In this document: piece by piece, positions 27,154-36,092 of the stretch | Layout: each line of letters opens with the position of its first letter | How positions within the stretch are numbered: position 1 is the stretch's first letter | Source: Pseudomonas sp. Root562 | GTDB taxonomy: Bacteria; Pseudomonadota; Gammaproteobacteria; Pseudomonadales; Pseudomonadaceae | NCBI RefSeq assembly: GCF_001427125.1 | Contig: NZ_LMGK01000004.1 | Coordinates: 62,001-126,000 of the forward strand | DNA: 64,000 bases | Direction of reading: 5' to 3' | Notes under the pieces: generated by a model | What the model was told of the DNA's origin: nothing | The model's database searches: none | What the model saw: only the letters and a program-made list of their open reading frames with translations | Made by a program: the position numbers and the translations under genes

Positions 27154-28068
27154 ATGCCTGCCAATCACTTCAATACCCACTGCCCCGACTGGGCCGAAGC
27201 CTTGCTCAACGGCTTCAGCCAGATTTTCCTCCAGCGCAATCCGCTGTGCGGTTTGCTGATTCTTTCAGCCATCCTGTTCACCGCCCCAGCCCTGCTTGGC
27301 GGAGCAATGCTTGGCGGCGTCGCCGGTTTGCTCACCGCGCAACGCCGCAACTATGCCAAGGCTGATCGCCAGGCCGGGTTGTTCAGCTACAACGGCGTGC
27401 TGCTCGGTCTGCTGCTGAGCCTGTATTTCCCTTGGTCGGCGCTGATGCCGCCGCTGATTCTGGCCGCTGGAGGCCTGAGCGCAATGATCACGCAACAGTG
27501 GATCAAGCGCGTGCGACTCAGCCAGTACCTGCCCGCCTACACCACGCCCTTCGTCGTGCTGGGCTGGCTGCTGCTGTGTTTCGCGACACCGTCGACAACA
27601 GCGTACTTGATCGAAGTCAGCCCGCTGAACATGCTGGCCGCACCGCTCAAAGGCATTGGCCAGGTGATGTTCCTCGGTCATCCGCTGGCCGGTGCGATGA
27701 TTGCAGCCGGATTGCTGATCGCTGATCGCCGTGCGTTCTGTTGGGCATTGCTGGCCTCTGTCGCGGGCATGGGCTGGAGCATGTTGAATCATGATTTCTA
27801 CAATGCGTTGCTCGGCCTCGGTGGATACAACGCCGTACTCGCCGCCCTCGCCCTCAGCTCGCAACGCCAGCACCCGTGGCTGCCGCTGGTCGGCATCGGA
27901 CTGGCGCTGCTGCTGACACCGATGTTTGCCGCCGCCGGCATGCCGACCTTGACCGCGCCATTCATCCTTGCCTGCTGGCTGGTTGGCAGTGTTGCGCAAA
28001 TATTTGCCAAGGCCACTGTCCCCCATACGCCTTGCACTCTGGAGGAGAATCAACCTAGGCTGCGCTGA
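27154..28068 (+). CDS. Urea transporter (UT/Yut family)
   Basis: This 304-residue inner-membrane channel protein has about ten hydrophobic segments. Family signatures are LLNGFSQIFLQRNPLCGLLIL near the N-terminus (in parts), FSYNGVLLGLLLSLYF, and in the second half FLGHPLAGAMIAAGLLIADR with YNALLGLGGYNAVLAALAL. The UT pseudo-twofold repeat is visible as the two [FY]NxxLxGL-like blocks. It is encoded after the glyoxylate genes, which suits purine/allantoin breakdown where urea and glyoxylate arise together. The start was set at MPANHFN because upstream codons lie in the REPIN. Confidence 0.9.
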   Translation: MPANHFNTHCPDWAEALLNGFSQIFLQRNPLCGLLILSAILFTAPALLGGAMLGGVAGLLTAQRRNYAKADRQAGLFSYNGVLLGLLLSLYFPWSALMPPLILAAGGLSAMITQQWIKRVRLSQYLPAYTTPFVVLGWLLLCFATPSTTAYLIEVSPLNMLAAPLKGIGQVMFLGHPLAGAMIAAGLLIADRRAFCWALLASVAGMGWSMLNHDFYNALLGLGGYNAVLAALALSSQRQHPWLPLVGIGLALLLTPMFAAAGMPTLTAPFILACWLVGSVAQIFAKATVPHTPCTLEENQPRLR

Positions 28069-28089
28069 TCATCGAGTCAGGCGTTTTCC

Positions 28090-28914
28090 ATGAACAGCAG
28101 CAAAAATTGGCGTGAAGACCTTTACGTCATGATTTTCCAGAGCGATACCAAGGCCGGCCGGCGTTTCGACGGCATTCTGCTGTTGATCATCCTCGCCAGC
28201 CTGGTGGTCGTGATGCTCGACAGCATCGACAGCATTCACAAAAACTACGCCGATGTACTTGCCTATATCGAGTGGGGTTTTACGGTCATTTTCCTCGGCG
28301 AATACATCCTGCGCCTGTACTGCTCACCCAAGCCTTTGCGCTATGCCTTCAGTTTTTACGGGCTGGTGGATCTGCTGGCGATCGTGCCCGGGATCCTCGC
28401 GCTGTATTACGCCGATGCGCAGTACCTGCTGATCATCCGGATCATTCGGATGCTGCGGATCTTCCGCGTGCTCAAGCTCAGTCCTTACCTCAAGCAAGCC
28501 AACTACTTGATGTCGGCGTTGCGTGGCAGCAAGCAGAAGATCGTGGTGTTTCTGGTCAGTGTCTGCACACTGGTGACGGTGTTCGGCACGCTGATGTACG
28601 TGATCGAAGGTCCGGAACATGGCTTTACCAGCATTCCCAAAGGCATCTATTGGGCGATCGTGACCCTGACCACCGTGGGGTTCGGTGACATCGTGCCGAA
28701 AACCCCGCTGGGCCAGGTGGTTTCGTCGCTGGTGATGATCACCGGTTACTCGATCATTGCCGTGCCCACCGGGATTTTCACCGCCGAATTGGCCAACGCC
28801 ATGCGCGGCGAACAGCTGCAACATGATTGCCCGGTGTGCCGGAAAAACAGCCACGAACACGGTGCCGCCTTCTGCTCCCGTTGTGGTAACGCGCTGTTCA
28901 AAAAAATGGAATAA
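28090..28914 (+). CDS. Voltage-gated potassium channel-type ion transporter with C-terminal zinc ribbon
   Basis: This 274-residue protein has six membrane segments. The S4-like helix carries basic residues every third position (RIIRMLRIFRVLK, Arg117-Lys129), and the pore loop holds the selectivity filter TTVGFGD (about 194-200). The C-terminus carries two CxxC pairs (Cys247/250 and Cys262/265) that look like a small zinc-binding knuckle. It starts 21 bp after the urea transporter stop, but a shared role is not apparent. Confidence 0.9.
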   Translation: MNSSKNWREDLYVMIFQSDTKAGRRFDGILLLIILASLVVVMLDSIDSIHKNYADVLAYIEWGFTVIFLGEYILRLYCSPKPLRYAFSFYGLVDLLAIVPGILALYYADAQYLLIIRIIRMLRIFRVLKLSPYLKQANYLMSALRGSKQKIVVFLVSVCTLVTVFGTLMYVIEGPEHGFTSIPKGIYWAIVTLTTVGFGDIVPKTPLGQVVSSLVMITGYSIIAVPTGIFTAELANAMRGEQLQHDCPVCRKNSHEHGAAFCSRCGNALFKKME

Positions 28915-29007
28915 GCAAAGTGCTTTTTAATCTTTAAAGGCCTATGCGAGCCCGGCTATAGTCGCTGGCAAATTGCCTCTCATTTTTAATAGAACAAGGA
29001 ATTCGCA

Positions 29008-30003
29008 GTGAAAAAACTCTTTGGCGCTTCATTCCTGGCGGCTGGTCTGGCCCTGTCTAGCGTGGCTCAGGCTGCACCGACCCTGCTCAACGTTTCCTAC
29101 GACGTGATGCGCGATTTCTACAAGGACTACAACACTGCGTTCCAGAAGCACTGGCAAGCCGAGCACAACGAAAACATCACTCTGCAAATGTCGTTCGGCG
29201 GTTCCAGCAAACAGGCGCGCTCAGTCATCGATGGTTTGCCGGCTGACGTGATCACCATGAACATGGCCACCGACATCAACGCCCTGGCGGACAACGGCAA
29301 ACTGGTGCCGGACAACTGGGTCACCCGCCTGCCGAACAACAGTGCACCGTTCACTTCAGCCACGGTGTTCATCGTGCGCAAGGGCAACCCGAAAGCCCTG
29401 AAAGACTGGCCGGACTTGCTCAAGGATGGCGTGCAAGTCATCGTGCCGAACCCGAAAACTTCCGGTAACGGTCGCTACACCTACCTGTCGGCGTGGGGCT
29501 ATGTGCTGAAAAACGGCGGCGACGAAAACAAGGCCAAAGACTTCGTCGGCAAGCTGTTCAAGCAAGCGCCTGTACTGGACACCGGTGGCCGCGCCGCTAC
29601 GACGACGTTCATGACCAACCAGATCGGCGACGTGCTGGTGACCTTTGAAAACGAAGCGGAAATGATCGCCCGCGAATTCGGCCGCGACCAGTTCGAAGTG
29701 ATCTACCCAAGCGTCTCCGCTGAAGCCGAGCCACCGGTGTCCGTGGTCGACAAAACCGTCGACAAGAAAGGCACCCGCGCCGCTGCCGAGGAATACCTGA
29801 AATACCTGTGGTCGCCGCAAGGCCAGGAAATCGCTGCGGCCAACTACCTGCGTCCGCGCGACCCGGCCGTGCTGGCCAAATACACCGACCGCTTCCCGAA
29901 AGTCGACTTCCTGTCGGTGGAAAAGACCTTCGGTGACTGGCGCACCGTGCAGAAAACCCACTTCAATGATGGCGGTGTTTTCGACCAGATTTATGCTCCG
30001 TAA
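29008..30003 (+). CDS. sbp: Periplasmic sulfate-binding protein
   Basis: This 331-residue receptor of the sulfate ABC transporter has a signal peptide (LFGASFLAAGLALSSVAQA). The mature part begins APTLLNVSYDVMRDFYKDYN, with the sulfate/thiosulfate-binding family blocks LQMSFGGSSKQARSVIDGL, VPNPKTSGNGRYTYLSAWGY and DTGGRAATTTFM. The start is GTG 29008 with AAGGA upstream. The permease genes cysT/W/A are not adjacent and a terminator follows, so it is monocistronic here. A role under sulfur limitation is known for the family. Confidence 0.95.
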   Translation: MKKLFGASFLAAGLALSSVAQAAPTLLNVSYDVMRDFYKDYNTAFQKHWQAEHNENITLQMSFGGSSKQARSVIDGLPADVITMNMATDINALADNGKLVPDNWVTRLPNNSAPFTSATVFIVRKGNPKALKDWPDLLKDGVQVIVPNPKTSGNGRYTYLSAWGYVLKNGGDENKAKDFVGKLFKQAPVLDTGGRAATTTFMTNQIGDVLVTFENEAEMIAREFGRDQFEVIYPSVSAEAEPPVSVVDKTVDKKGTRAAAEEYLKYLWSPQGQEIAAANYLRPRDPAVLAKYTDRFPKVDFLSVEKTFGDWRTVQKTHFNDGGVFDQIYAP

Positions 30004-30023
30004 ACCCTGAGTTCGGGCCCCAA

Positions 30024-30054
30024 AAAAAGGCGACCCGGGCAGGTCGCCTTTTTG
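30024..30054 (+). terminator. Rho-independent terminator of sbp
   Basis: The stem AAAGGCGACC/GGTCGCCTTT has a 6-base loop (CGGGCA) and a following T-run, about 25 bp after the stop. Confidence 0.88.
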
Positions 30055-30181
30055 CCTTTGATAGAACGCAAGCCCGTCTCTCATTCCGCAATGGAATGAC
30101 TACTATCACTGCAATCCCTCTTCCGCCGTTTCGGCCAGGCCCTTACCCTGCGCGCATCCCCTCTGTACTAAGAGACACATT

Positions 30182-31387
30182 ATGAAACCCGCGACCCAGG
30201 TGCCTCATGGCACCGCGACAATGACCCGAGGCATGGTGCTGCTGTTCGCCTTCTGTTGCGGCGCCATTGTCGCCAACATCTACTATGCCCAACCGATCAT
30301 CGGCCTGATTGCTCCAGACATCGGCCTGACCAACACCATGGCCAGCCTGATCGTTTCGCTGACCCAGATCGGCTATGCGTTGGGCCTGTTTTTCCTGGTG
30401 CCCTTGGGCGATCTCCTGGAAAATCGCCGGCTGATGATCATCACCACACTGGTGGCGATTGCCAGCCTGCTGGGCGCGGCGTTCACCGATCAGCCGAACG
30501 TGTTTTTGCTGATTTCGCTGCTGGTGGGATTCAGTTCGGTGTCGGTGCAGATCCTGATTCCACTGGCCGCGCATCTGGCGCCGGAAGAGTCTCGCGGGCG
30601 CGTGGTCGGCGGGATCATGGGTGGTTTGCTGCTGGGGATTTTGCTGGCCCGACCGGTTTCCAGTGTCGTCGCCGACCATTTCGGCTGGCGAGCGATGTTC
30701 GTGATCGCGGCGATCTTGATGGCCGCGATCAGCATTGTCCTGGCGGTGACCATTCCCAAGCGCCAGCCTGATCACAGCGCCTCCTACGGCCAACTGCTGG
30801 GTTCGTTGTGGACGCTGTTGCGTCGGCAGCCGGTGTTGCGTCAACGAGCGTTTTATCAGGGTTGCATGTTCGCCACGTTCAGCCTGTTCTGGACTGCCGT
30901 GCCGCTGGAACTGGCGCGCAACCATGGACTGTCGCAAAGCCAGATCGCGATCTTCGCCCTGGTTGGAGCCATCGGCGCCATCGCCGCGCCCATCGCTGGT
31001 CGTCTCGCCGACGCCGGGCATACTCGCATTGCTTCGCTGTTGGCGTTGCTGTTCGCCAGCCTGAGCTTTTTGCCCGGGTTCATCCACCCGATCTACAGCG
31101 TCATCGGCCTCGCCGTGACCGGGGTGCTGCTGGATTTCTGCGTACAGATGAACATGGTCCTCGGCCAGCGCGCGGTCTACGCCCTCGATGCAAAAAGCCG
31201 CAGTCGCCTGAATGCGTTGTACATGACCAGCATCTTCATCGGCGGCGCATTCGGCTCTTCGGTGGCCAGCCCGGTGTACGAACACGGAGGCTGGTTGTGG
31301 ATTGTGATTGTCGGCAGTGCGTTTGCGTTGTTGGCGCTGGTGCGGTTTCTGTGTGTTTCGCAGAAGGCTGCGTTGGCGACGGCTTAG
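30182..31387 (+). CDS. MFS transporter (drug-efflux type, 12 TM)
   Basis: This 401-residue major facilitator has about 12 helices. Landmarks are the early motif VANIYYAQPIIGLIAPDIGL, the loop 2-3 motif A variant GDLLENRRLMIITT, a second such loop GRLADAGHTRIAS in the C-half, and VSLTQIGYALGLFFLVPLGD in helix 2. The pattern is like YnfM/NepI-type exporters, but the substrate cannot be told from sequence. ATG 30182 gives MKPATQVPHG. It stands alone between the sbp terminator and a degenerate REP. Confidence 0.85.
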   Translation: MKPATQVPHGTATMTRGMVLLFAFCCGAIVANIYYAQPIIGLIAPDIGLTNTMASLIVSLTQIGYALGLFFLVPLGDLLENRRLMIITTLVAIASLLGAAFTDQPNVFLLISLLVGFSSVSVQILIPLAAHLAPEESRGRVVGGIMGGLLLGILLARPVSSVVADHFGWRAMFVIAAILMAAISIVLAVTIPKRQPDHSASYGQLLGSLWTLLRRQPVLRQRAFYQGCMFATFSLFWTAVPLELARNHGLSQSQIAIFALVGAIGAIAAPIAGRLADAGHTRIASLLALLFASLSFLPGFIHPIYSVIGLAVTGVLLDFCVQMNMVLGQRAVYALDAKSRSRLNALYMTSIFIGGAFGSSVASPVYEHGGWLWIVIVGSAFALLALVRFLCVSQKAALATA

Positions 31388-31401
31388 TTTCAGAACATCC
31401 A

Positions 31402-31460
31402 GAGCAGGCTCACGCCCACAAGTCATGGGTGAACACTGAGGGAGCGAGCCTGCTCTCGAT
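31402..31460. repeat. Degenerate REPIN
   Basis: Imperfect inverted arms GAGCAGGCTCACGCCC and GGGAGCGAGCCTGCTC are separated by about 28 bases, between the MFS gene and hicB. It appears to be a decayed copy of the GAGCGAGCCTGCTCGC type seen at 9101. Confidence 0.6.
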
Positions 31461-31480
31461 TGCCGTGCAGTTGAAAATAC

Positions 31481-31885
31481 TTATTGCCGAACCAGCTTCT
31501 CCAGCGCCGCATCCGCCAGAAATGACGAGCGGCTTTTGACATTGTGCTCACGCACATAGCGGTCGATACGCTGGATCACATAGCCGGGCAAGGTGACATT
31601 GACCTTCTCGGTTTTGCCCATGTAAGGCGAGATGTCCAGTTCCAGCATGCCCCAGCCCATGTCGGCGAATTCCGGATTGGCACGATGCATCGCCGCTGAA
31701 GTCGGCATCGGAATCGTTTCTCCGTCTGCGGCTATTTCCTGCAGCATGATGTGGGCAATTTCAACAGCAGCGTTGTAAGCATCTTCAAAGGTATCCCCGG
31801 CCGTGACCGCACCGGGAATGTCGGGGATCTGAATACCGATGGCAGTGTTCTCGTCGCCCCATTCGATACAGATTGGATATTGCAT
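31481..31885 (-). CDS. hicB: HicB-family antitoxin
   Basis: This 134-residue antitoxin has an N-terminal partially degraded RNase-H-like HicB fold (MQYPICIEWGDENTAIGIQI, PDIPGAVTAGDTFEDAYNAA). The C-terminal ribbon-helix-helix DNA-binding segment reads NVTLPGYVIQRIDRYVREHN. It neutralises HicA and represses its own promoter in characterised systems. The start ATG overlaps the hicA stop by one base (TAATG), giving strict coupling. Confidence 0.92.
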   Translation of the reverse strand: MQYPICIEWGDENTAIGIQIPDIPGAVTAGDTFEDAYNAAVEIAHIMLQEIAADGETIPMPTSAAMHRANPEFADMGWGMLELDISPYMGKTEKVNVTLPGYVIQRIDRYVREHNVKSRSSFLADAALEKLVRQ

Positions 31886-32097
31886 TATGGATCTCCTGCG
31901 TAACTGGCTGGCGGGCAGTACAGCCCGGCTCGCCTCCTGATGCTCTTGACCGTTCCCAGGGGTAAAGCCTTTTTCGGATGGGGAACGGGAATCGTGTATG
32001 GGTTGAAACGGTGAGTGAAGATGTGATGACTGCCAGTGACCCGATCCAGTGTCCAACCCGCCTCCATCATTTCCTTGATCAATAGCCTGCTCTGCAC
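31885..32097 (-). CDS. hicA: HicA-family mRNA interferase toxin
   Basis: This 70-residue HicA has the double-stranded-RNA-binding-like fold: QSRLLIKEMMEAGWTLDRV, the catalytic-histidine block GSHHIFTH, and the C-terminal PHPKKALPLGTVKSIRRRAG. The start is GTG 32097 because AGGAGG lies six bases upstream. A longer frame to 32160 exists but adds residues foreign to the family. It is transcribed first, with hicB following. The catalytic His is present, so the toxin looks active. Confidence 0.92.
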   Translation of the reverse strand: MQSRLLIKEMMEAGWTLDRVTGSHHIFTHRFNPYTIPVPHPKKALPLGTVKSIRRRAGLYCPPASYAGDP

Positions 32098-32348
32098 CAC
32101 CCGCCTCCTTGCTTCGGCCCAATCAAAAGTAACCCTAGAGTTATCTTTACTCAAGCACAAAAACGCCAGACGCGACGCTCGGCTGTTTTACAAAGTGTGT
32201 TATCCGACGCTTCTTCCTTTCCGGCAGAAAGCGGCGTGGCCGGTTACGCCAAAGCCTGCCCCGATTACACTCAATGACCAGGGCCTGACCGATAGGTGAC
32301 CATCGCCAGCAGGTTCGCTTGTGCATTGAATCTCTAAAAGGACTACAA

Positions 32349-33248
32349 ATGGATCGCCTGGGCGCAATGGAAACCTTTGTCTATGTGGTGGAAACCGGGT
32401 CGTTTTCCGCAGCGGCCAGACGCCTGAATATCGGTCAGCCCGCCGTGTCAAAAATCATCGCGCAACTCGAATCGCGGCTGGCGGTGCGACTGTTGTTGCG
32501 TTCCACCCGGGGCCTGGCGCCCACCGAGGCCGGGCTGGCATTCTTCGAGCGGGCCAAACGCGCCCTCGAAGAAGCCGATGAGGCAGAGGCCGCCGCCCGC
32601 GGTGCGGCCCGCGGGCTGACTGGCAATCTGCGTGTCTGCACTGCGGTGACGTTCGGCCGAATACATATCGTGCCGTACCTTGGGCCATTTCTTGAGCAGA
32701 ACCCGGAACTGAACATTGACCTGATGCTCGATGATCGCAACGTCAATCTGGTGGAAGAAGGCGTTGATGTCGCTCTGCGAATGGGCACCTTGAGCGACTC
32801 GGGGCTCACCGCGTGCAAGATCGCCGAATGTCGGCGCGTCGTGCTGGGTACACCGGCGTACTTCGAAAAACACCCTGAACCCACTTGTCCATCAGACCTG
32901 TGCAATCATCAGGCAATCGTCTACACCCTGGGCGGCAGCGCCAACTGGCTGTTCAAAAAGGCTGGAGAGGAGCAATCGGTGATCATCAATGGCCGCCTGC
33001 GCATCAGCGCCGCAGAAGGATTGCGTGCGGCCGTACTGTCCCATCAAGGGCTGACCATGGCGTCGCAGTGGATGTTCGCGCCGGAGCTGGCCAGCGGCGC
33101 GGTCCGTGAAGTCATGCACGAATGGAGCTTGCCCAATCAGGACCTGTGGGCCGTGTTCCCCACCGGCAGAATGGCCAGCGCCAAGGCGCGGGCGTTTGTG
33201 GAATATGTGCAGGGATTGTTGATGACACAGGCCAGTGCCCATCGATGA
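32349..33248 (+). CDS. LysR-family transcriptional regulator
   Basis: This 299-residue regulator has the N-terminal winged helix METFVYVVETGSFSAAARRL followed by GQPAVSKIIAQLE. The C-terminal substrate-binding domain includes VDVALRMGTLSDSGLTACKI, AECRRVVLGTPAYFEKHPEP and LPNQDLWAVFPTGRMASAK. It belongs to the large CrgA/YafC-like group. AAAAGGA precedes ATG 32349. No obvious target operon is divergent from it (hicA lies on the other strand upstream), so its regulon cannot be inferred. Confidence 0.9.
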   Translation: MDRLGAMETFVYVVETGSFSAAARRLNIGQPAVSKIIAQLESRLAVRLLLRSTRGLAPTEAGLAFFERAKRALEEADEAEAAARGAARGLTGNLRVCTAVTFGRIHIVPYLGPFLEQNPELNIDLMLDDRNVNLVEEGVDVALRMGTLSDSGLTACKIAECRRVVLGTPAYFEKHPEPTCPSDLCNHQAIVYTLGGSANWLFKKAGEEQSVIINGRLRISAAEGLRAAVLSHQGLTMASQWMFAPELASGAVREVMHEWSLPNQDLWAVFPTGRMASAKARAFVEYVQGLLMTQASAHR

Positions 33249-33299
33249 CGGGGCGAAGCTTTTACCGAAATTCAACCGAGGTAGACCCGGCCGCCAGCA

Positions 33300-33869
33300 T
33301 CATGCCCATGCGGATTGCTCATCAATGCATTCAAGCAAGCGCGTCACTGTATTTTCCAAGGCTCCGGAATTGTCGAGTATCCGCAAGGTCGGGTCGTTGT
33401 CGGCAAGGACACGCTTGTTGAAACGGGCATTGCGCGCCAGTCGCGCATCGATTTCCGCCACGGATTCGCGCCCTCGGGCCAACAAACGTACACGCAACAC
33501 GGTTTGGTCCACGGTCAGCAGCACCACGTGCATGTTCGGATAACGCGCGCGAGCGTTCTGCAAGTGCCCGCGCGAGCCGTTGACCAGCACGTCATTGCCA
33601 GCGGCCAGCCAATCGTCGATTTCCCGCGGGATGCCATACGAGAGGCCATTGGCATGCCAGCTCAAGGCAAACGCACCCTGTGCTTCCATCTCGGCGAACT
33701 GCTGCGTGCTGACGCCCAGCGCCGCTTCACCCAGCGCTTCGGCCGAACGTGTGATCACGCGTCGAACGATGCGGCAGCCACGTTCGGCCAGCCGCGCGCG
33801 CGCAGCATCCAACAGGCTGTCCTTGCCCGAACCGGAAGGTCCGATGAGATAGATCAACCTGCCTGACAT
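33300..33869 (-). CDS. phnN: Ribose 1,5-bisphosphate phosphokinase
   Basis: PhnN makes phosphoribosyl diphosphate from ribose 1,5-bisphosphate at the end of the C-P lyase pathway. The 189-residue guanylate-kinase-like protein has the P-loop YLIGPSGSGKDSLLDAAR, the RRVITRSAEALGEA block, FALSWHANGLSYGIPREID and VLLTVDQTVLRVRLLARGRE. I prefer the second ATG (33869), which stands eight bases after GAGG; the first (33875) is only two bases from it. No other phn gene is near, so the copy is isolated here. Confidence 0.9.
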   Translation of the reverse strand: MSGRLIYLIGPSGSGKDSLLDAARARLAERGCRIVRRVITRSAEALGEAALGVSTQQFAEMEAQGAFALSWHANGLSYGIPREIDDWLAAGNDVLVNGSRGHLQNARARYPNMHVVLLTVDQTVLRVRLLARGRESVAEIDARLARNARFNKRVLADNDPTLRILDNSGALENTVTRLLECIDEQSAWA

Positions 33870-33963
33870 CAACATACCCTCGGCATTGGTCGTTTATTGG
33901 TAAGGCCACTGGCAAACGGTCCTGACCGTGCATTGTTCGACGATGGCGCAACGGTTTCAACGG

Positions 33964-33998
33964 CCAAAAAAAGGCGACCTTGACGGTCGCCTTTTGCA
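33964..33998 (-). terminator. Rho-independent terminator of the ccm operon/lipoprotein gene
   Basis: The stem AAAAGGCGACC/GGTCGCCTTTT with the loop TTGAC is followed by a 7-base T-run on the minus strand and begins immediately after the lipoprotein stop codon. Confidence 0.88.
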
Positions 33999-34409
33999 TC
34001 ATTGCCCGAACTGCCGGCCCAAACCACCCGGCACCCCATGAATATCCGTTTCCTCCCAAGGCCCCTTCGGACTGATCGAACGGCTCCAGCCATTATCCCA
34101 GCGGTAATAGGTTCGCTGGCGATAAAAAGTATTGGGCTGATCATCCAGCACATAAACCCCAAGCTTGGGATCCCAGTGACTGTTGCCCCCGGGCGGCGGC
34201 GCGAAACTGGCGGAAGTGCGAGGCAACGGTTTGGCTGGCTTGGCCGGCGTCGTCGGTTTGCTCGGCACGGTAGTCGGTGCAGGCTTGGTACTTGGCTGCG
34301 ACGGCGGAATCCGTGACGGCGCCGGCTGCTCCATCGGAGGCCGTTGAACCGCACAAGCGCTCAGCCCTAAAACAACGCTGAGCAGGGTAATTCGAGCGAT
34401 GGCGGTCAT
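33999..34409 (-). CDS. Proline-rich lipoprotein of unknown function
   Basis: This 136-residue protein has a lipoprotein signal (LLSVVLGLSAC, lipidated Cys19). A Pro/Lys/Thr-rich linker spans about residues 22-75. A compact aromatic C-terminal part follows (WDPKLGVYVLDDQPNTFYRQ, RWDNGWSRSISPKGPW). The linker suggests it reaches across the periplasm to peptidoglycan. It lies 13 bp downstream of ccmI and just before a strong terminator, so it is probably the last gene of the ccm transcript. I recognise no named family. Confidence 0.75.
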   Translation of the reverse strand: MTAIARITLLSVVLGLSACAVQRPPMEQPAPSRIPPSQPSTKPAPTTVPSKPTTPAKPAKPLPRTSASFAPPPGGNSHWDPKLGVYVLDDQPNTFYRQRTYYRWDNGWSRSISPKGPWEETDIHGVPGGLGRQFGQ

Positions 34410-34422
34410 GTTTGCATTCCTG

Positions 34423-35625
34423 TTATTTGTCCGGGCTGTCGATGGTCAGTTTTTGCGGCGCTGTCGTGCTGCTGGACAGTGGCTGGCTGCGACCGATCCA
34501 CTCGCCAGCCGTTGGTTGGCCGGCGCGGGAGATGCGCGCAACCAGTTGGACTTCAGGGAAGTTCGACAGTTTCAACTGCGGCATCATTGCGTCGGCATCG
34601 CCCAGTTCGACGGTTGCCGGCAGGTCGGCCACGGTCAGGCGCTTGGCCGCCAATGGCGCGGGTGGGCCGGAGGTGGCGCGGGCGAAGATGAACACGCTGT
34701 CACCCGGCTGCACCTTGGCCTTGAGCTCCGGAGCCAGATCGACACTGACCTTGAGCAATGCCGATGCCTTGGCCGCTGGCGCCTTGGCCACCTGACCACC
34801 GCTGGCGACCAGTTTCTCGGTGGCGCGGGTAATTCCGCCTTGCAGCGCGATCCGCGATTTATCGTCCGCAGGCAATTGCTCAAGCAGGCGATTCCAGTAA
34901 TCGACCGCTTGCTGGTAACGCTCGCCTTCGAATGCCGCGATGCCCAACAAACCGAGGCTGGTGACTTCTTTCGGGTCGGCTTTCAACGCTTCGTCAGTCA
35001 ACGCCTGGATCTTGTCCGACCACTGCTTGCCATCCGCGAAGTACAAGGCCTGCGCCCACTGCCCCAACAATTCGGGCTGACGTCCGGCCAGGTTCACAGT
35101 GCGCTCGAAAATTTTCGCTGCATCGGCCGGACGATCCTGAGTCATATACGTACGGCCAAGGAAATACAGCGCCTCAGCAGAGTCTGGCTGTGCCGCGACT
35201 GCACGCTCCAGACGCTGGGTCATTTCTTCCATCGACTTCGGTGCCTGGGAGAATTCCCGGGTCAACTCGACTTTGTCGCTGGCACCGAAATGCAGGTACA
35301 AAGCCAAGCCCAGCACGGGGACCAGGATCGCCGCCAACAGCGGTGCCGGTTTGCCCAGACGCGAGACACGCGGCGCGGCAACGCCCTCGGTGTCGGCGAG
35401 TAATTCACGGGCTGCTTCGGCGCGGCCGGCAGCCATTTGCGCGGCGTCGAGTACGCCCTCTTCCTGCTGAGTCTGCAACTCAGCCACGCGCTCCTGATAC
35501 AACGCAACGTTCAGGGCGGTACGATCCTCTTCAAGCTGGGCGCGACGACTGCGCAGAATGGGGATCAGCAGAAAACTCAGGGCCACCAGTAGGAGCAGAC
35601 CTGCAGCGAGCCAGAAATCAATCAT
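34423..35625 (-). CDS. ccmI: Cytochrome c biogenesis protein CcmI
   Basis: CcmI presents apocytochrome c to the heme-ligation complex. The 400-residue protein has two N-terminal membrane segments ([21 protein letters not shown] and [21 protein letters not shown], in parts). The cytoplasmic stretch between them contains the leucine-zipper-like [22 protein letters not shown] sequence, and a periplasmic TPR region follows ([42 protein letters not shown]). It overlaps ccmH by 4 bp. Confidence 0.95.
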   Translation of the reverse strand: MIDFWLAAGLLLLVALSFLLIPILRSRRAQLEEDRTALNVALYQERVAELQTQQEEGVLDAAQMAAGRAEAARELLADTEGVAAPRVSRLGKPAPLLAAILVPVLGLALYLHFGASDKVELTREFSQAPKSMEEMTQRLERAVAAQPDSAEALYFLGRTYMTQDRPADAAKIFERTVNLAGRQPELLGQWAQALYFADGKQWSDKIQALTDEALKADPKEVTSLGLLGIAAFEGERYQQAVDYWNRLLEQLPADDKSRIALQGGITRATEKLVASGGQVAKAPAAKASALLKVSVDLAPELKAKVQPGDSVFIFARATSGPPAPLAAKRLTVADLPATVELGDADAMMPQLKLSNFPEVQLVARISRAGQPTAGEWIGRSQPLSSSTTAPQKLTIDSPDK

Positions 35626-36092
35626 TCTTGGTTTTTATCCAACAGTTGATCGAGGCGCTTGCGCTCCTCGGCAGAAAGCGAGTCCGGGGTATCGGCGCGT
35701 TGCACACGACGACGGCGGACAATCACCGCGATGATCACCAAACCACCCAGCAGCAGGCCGGCAGGGCCGAACCAGAGCAAGGCGGTCTTGGCGTTGAGGG
35801 CGGGTTTGTAACGGACGAAATCACCGTAGCGATCGACCATGAAGTCGATGATCTGCTGGTTGTCCTTGCCCTCGCCAAGCATGCGGAAAATTTCTTTGCG
35901 CAAGTCAGCGGCGATCGGTGCGTTGGAATCGGCAATGTCCTGGTTCTGGCACTTGGGGCAACGCAGCTCCTTGGTCAGTTCGCGAAAACGCTCGCGGTCG
36001 CCTTCCTTGGCGAACTCGTAGGTGTCGATGGCGGCATGGGCCACACCGGCCATGCTCAGGCCCAGGACAACGGCGGCGATCCAACGCTTCAT
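35622..36092 (-). CDS. ccmH: Cytochrome c biogenesis thiol protein CcmH (CycL)
   Basis: CcmH reduces the apocytochrome CXXCH disulfide and is part of the heme ligation complex. The 156-residue protein has a signal ([13 protein letters not shown]), the redox motif LRCPKCQNQ (Cys45, Cys48) and the family stretch [20 protein letters not shown]-terminal membrane helix is [21 protein letters not shown]. It overlaps both neighbours (ccmG, ccmI) by 4 bp. Confidence 0.96.
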   Translation of the reverse strand: MKRWIAAVVLGLSMAGVAHAAIDTYEFAKEGDRERFRELTKELRCPKCQNQDIADSNAPIAADLRKEIFRMLGEGKDNQQIIDFMVDRYGDFVRYKPALNAKTALLWFGPAGLLLGGLVIIAVIVRRRRVQRADTPDSLSAEERKRLDQLLDKNQE

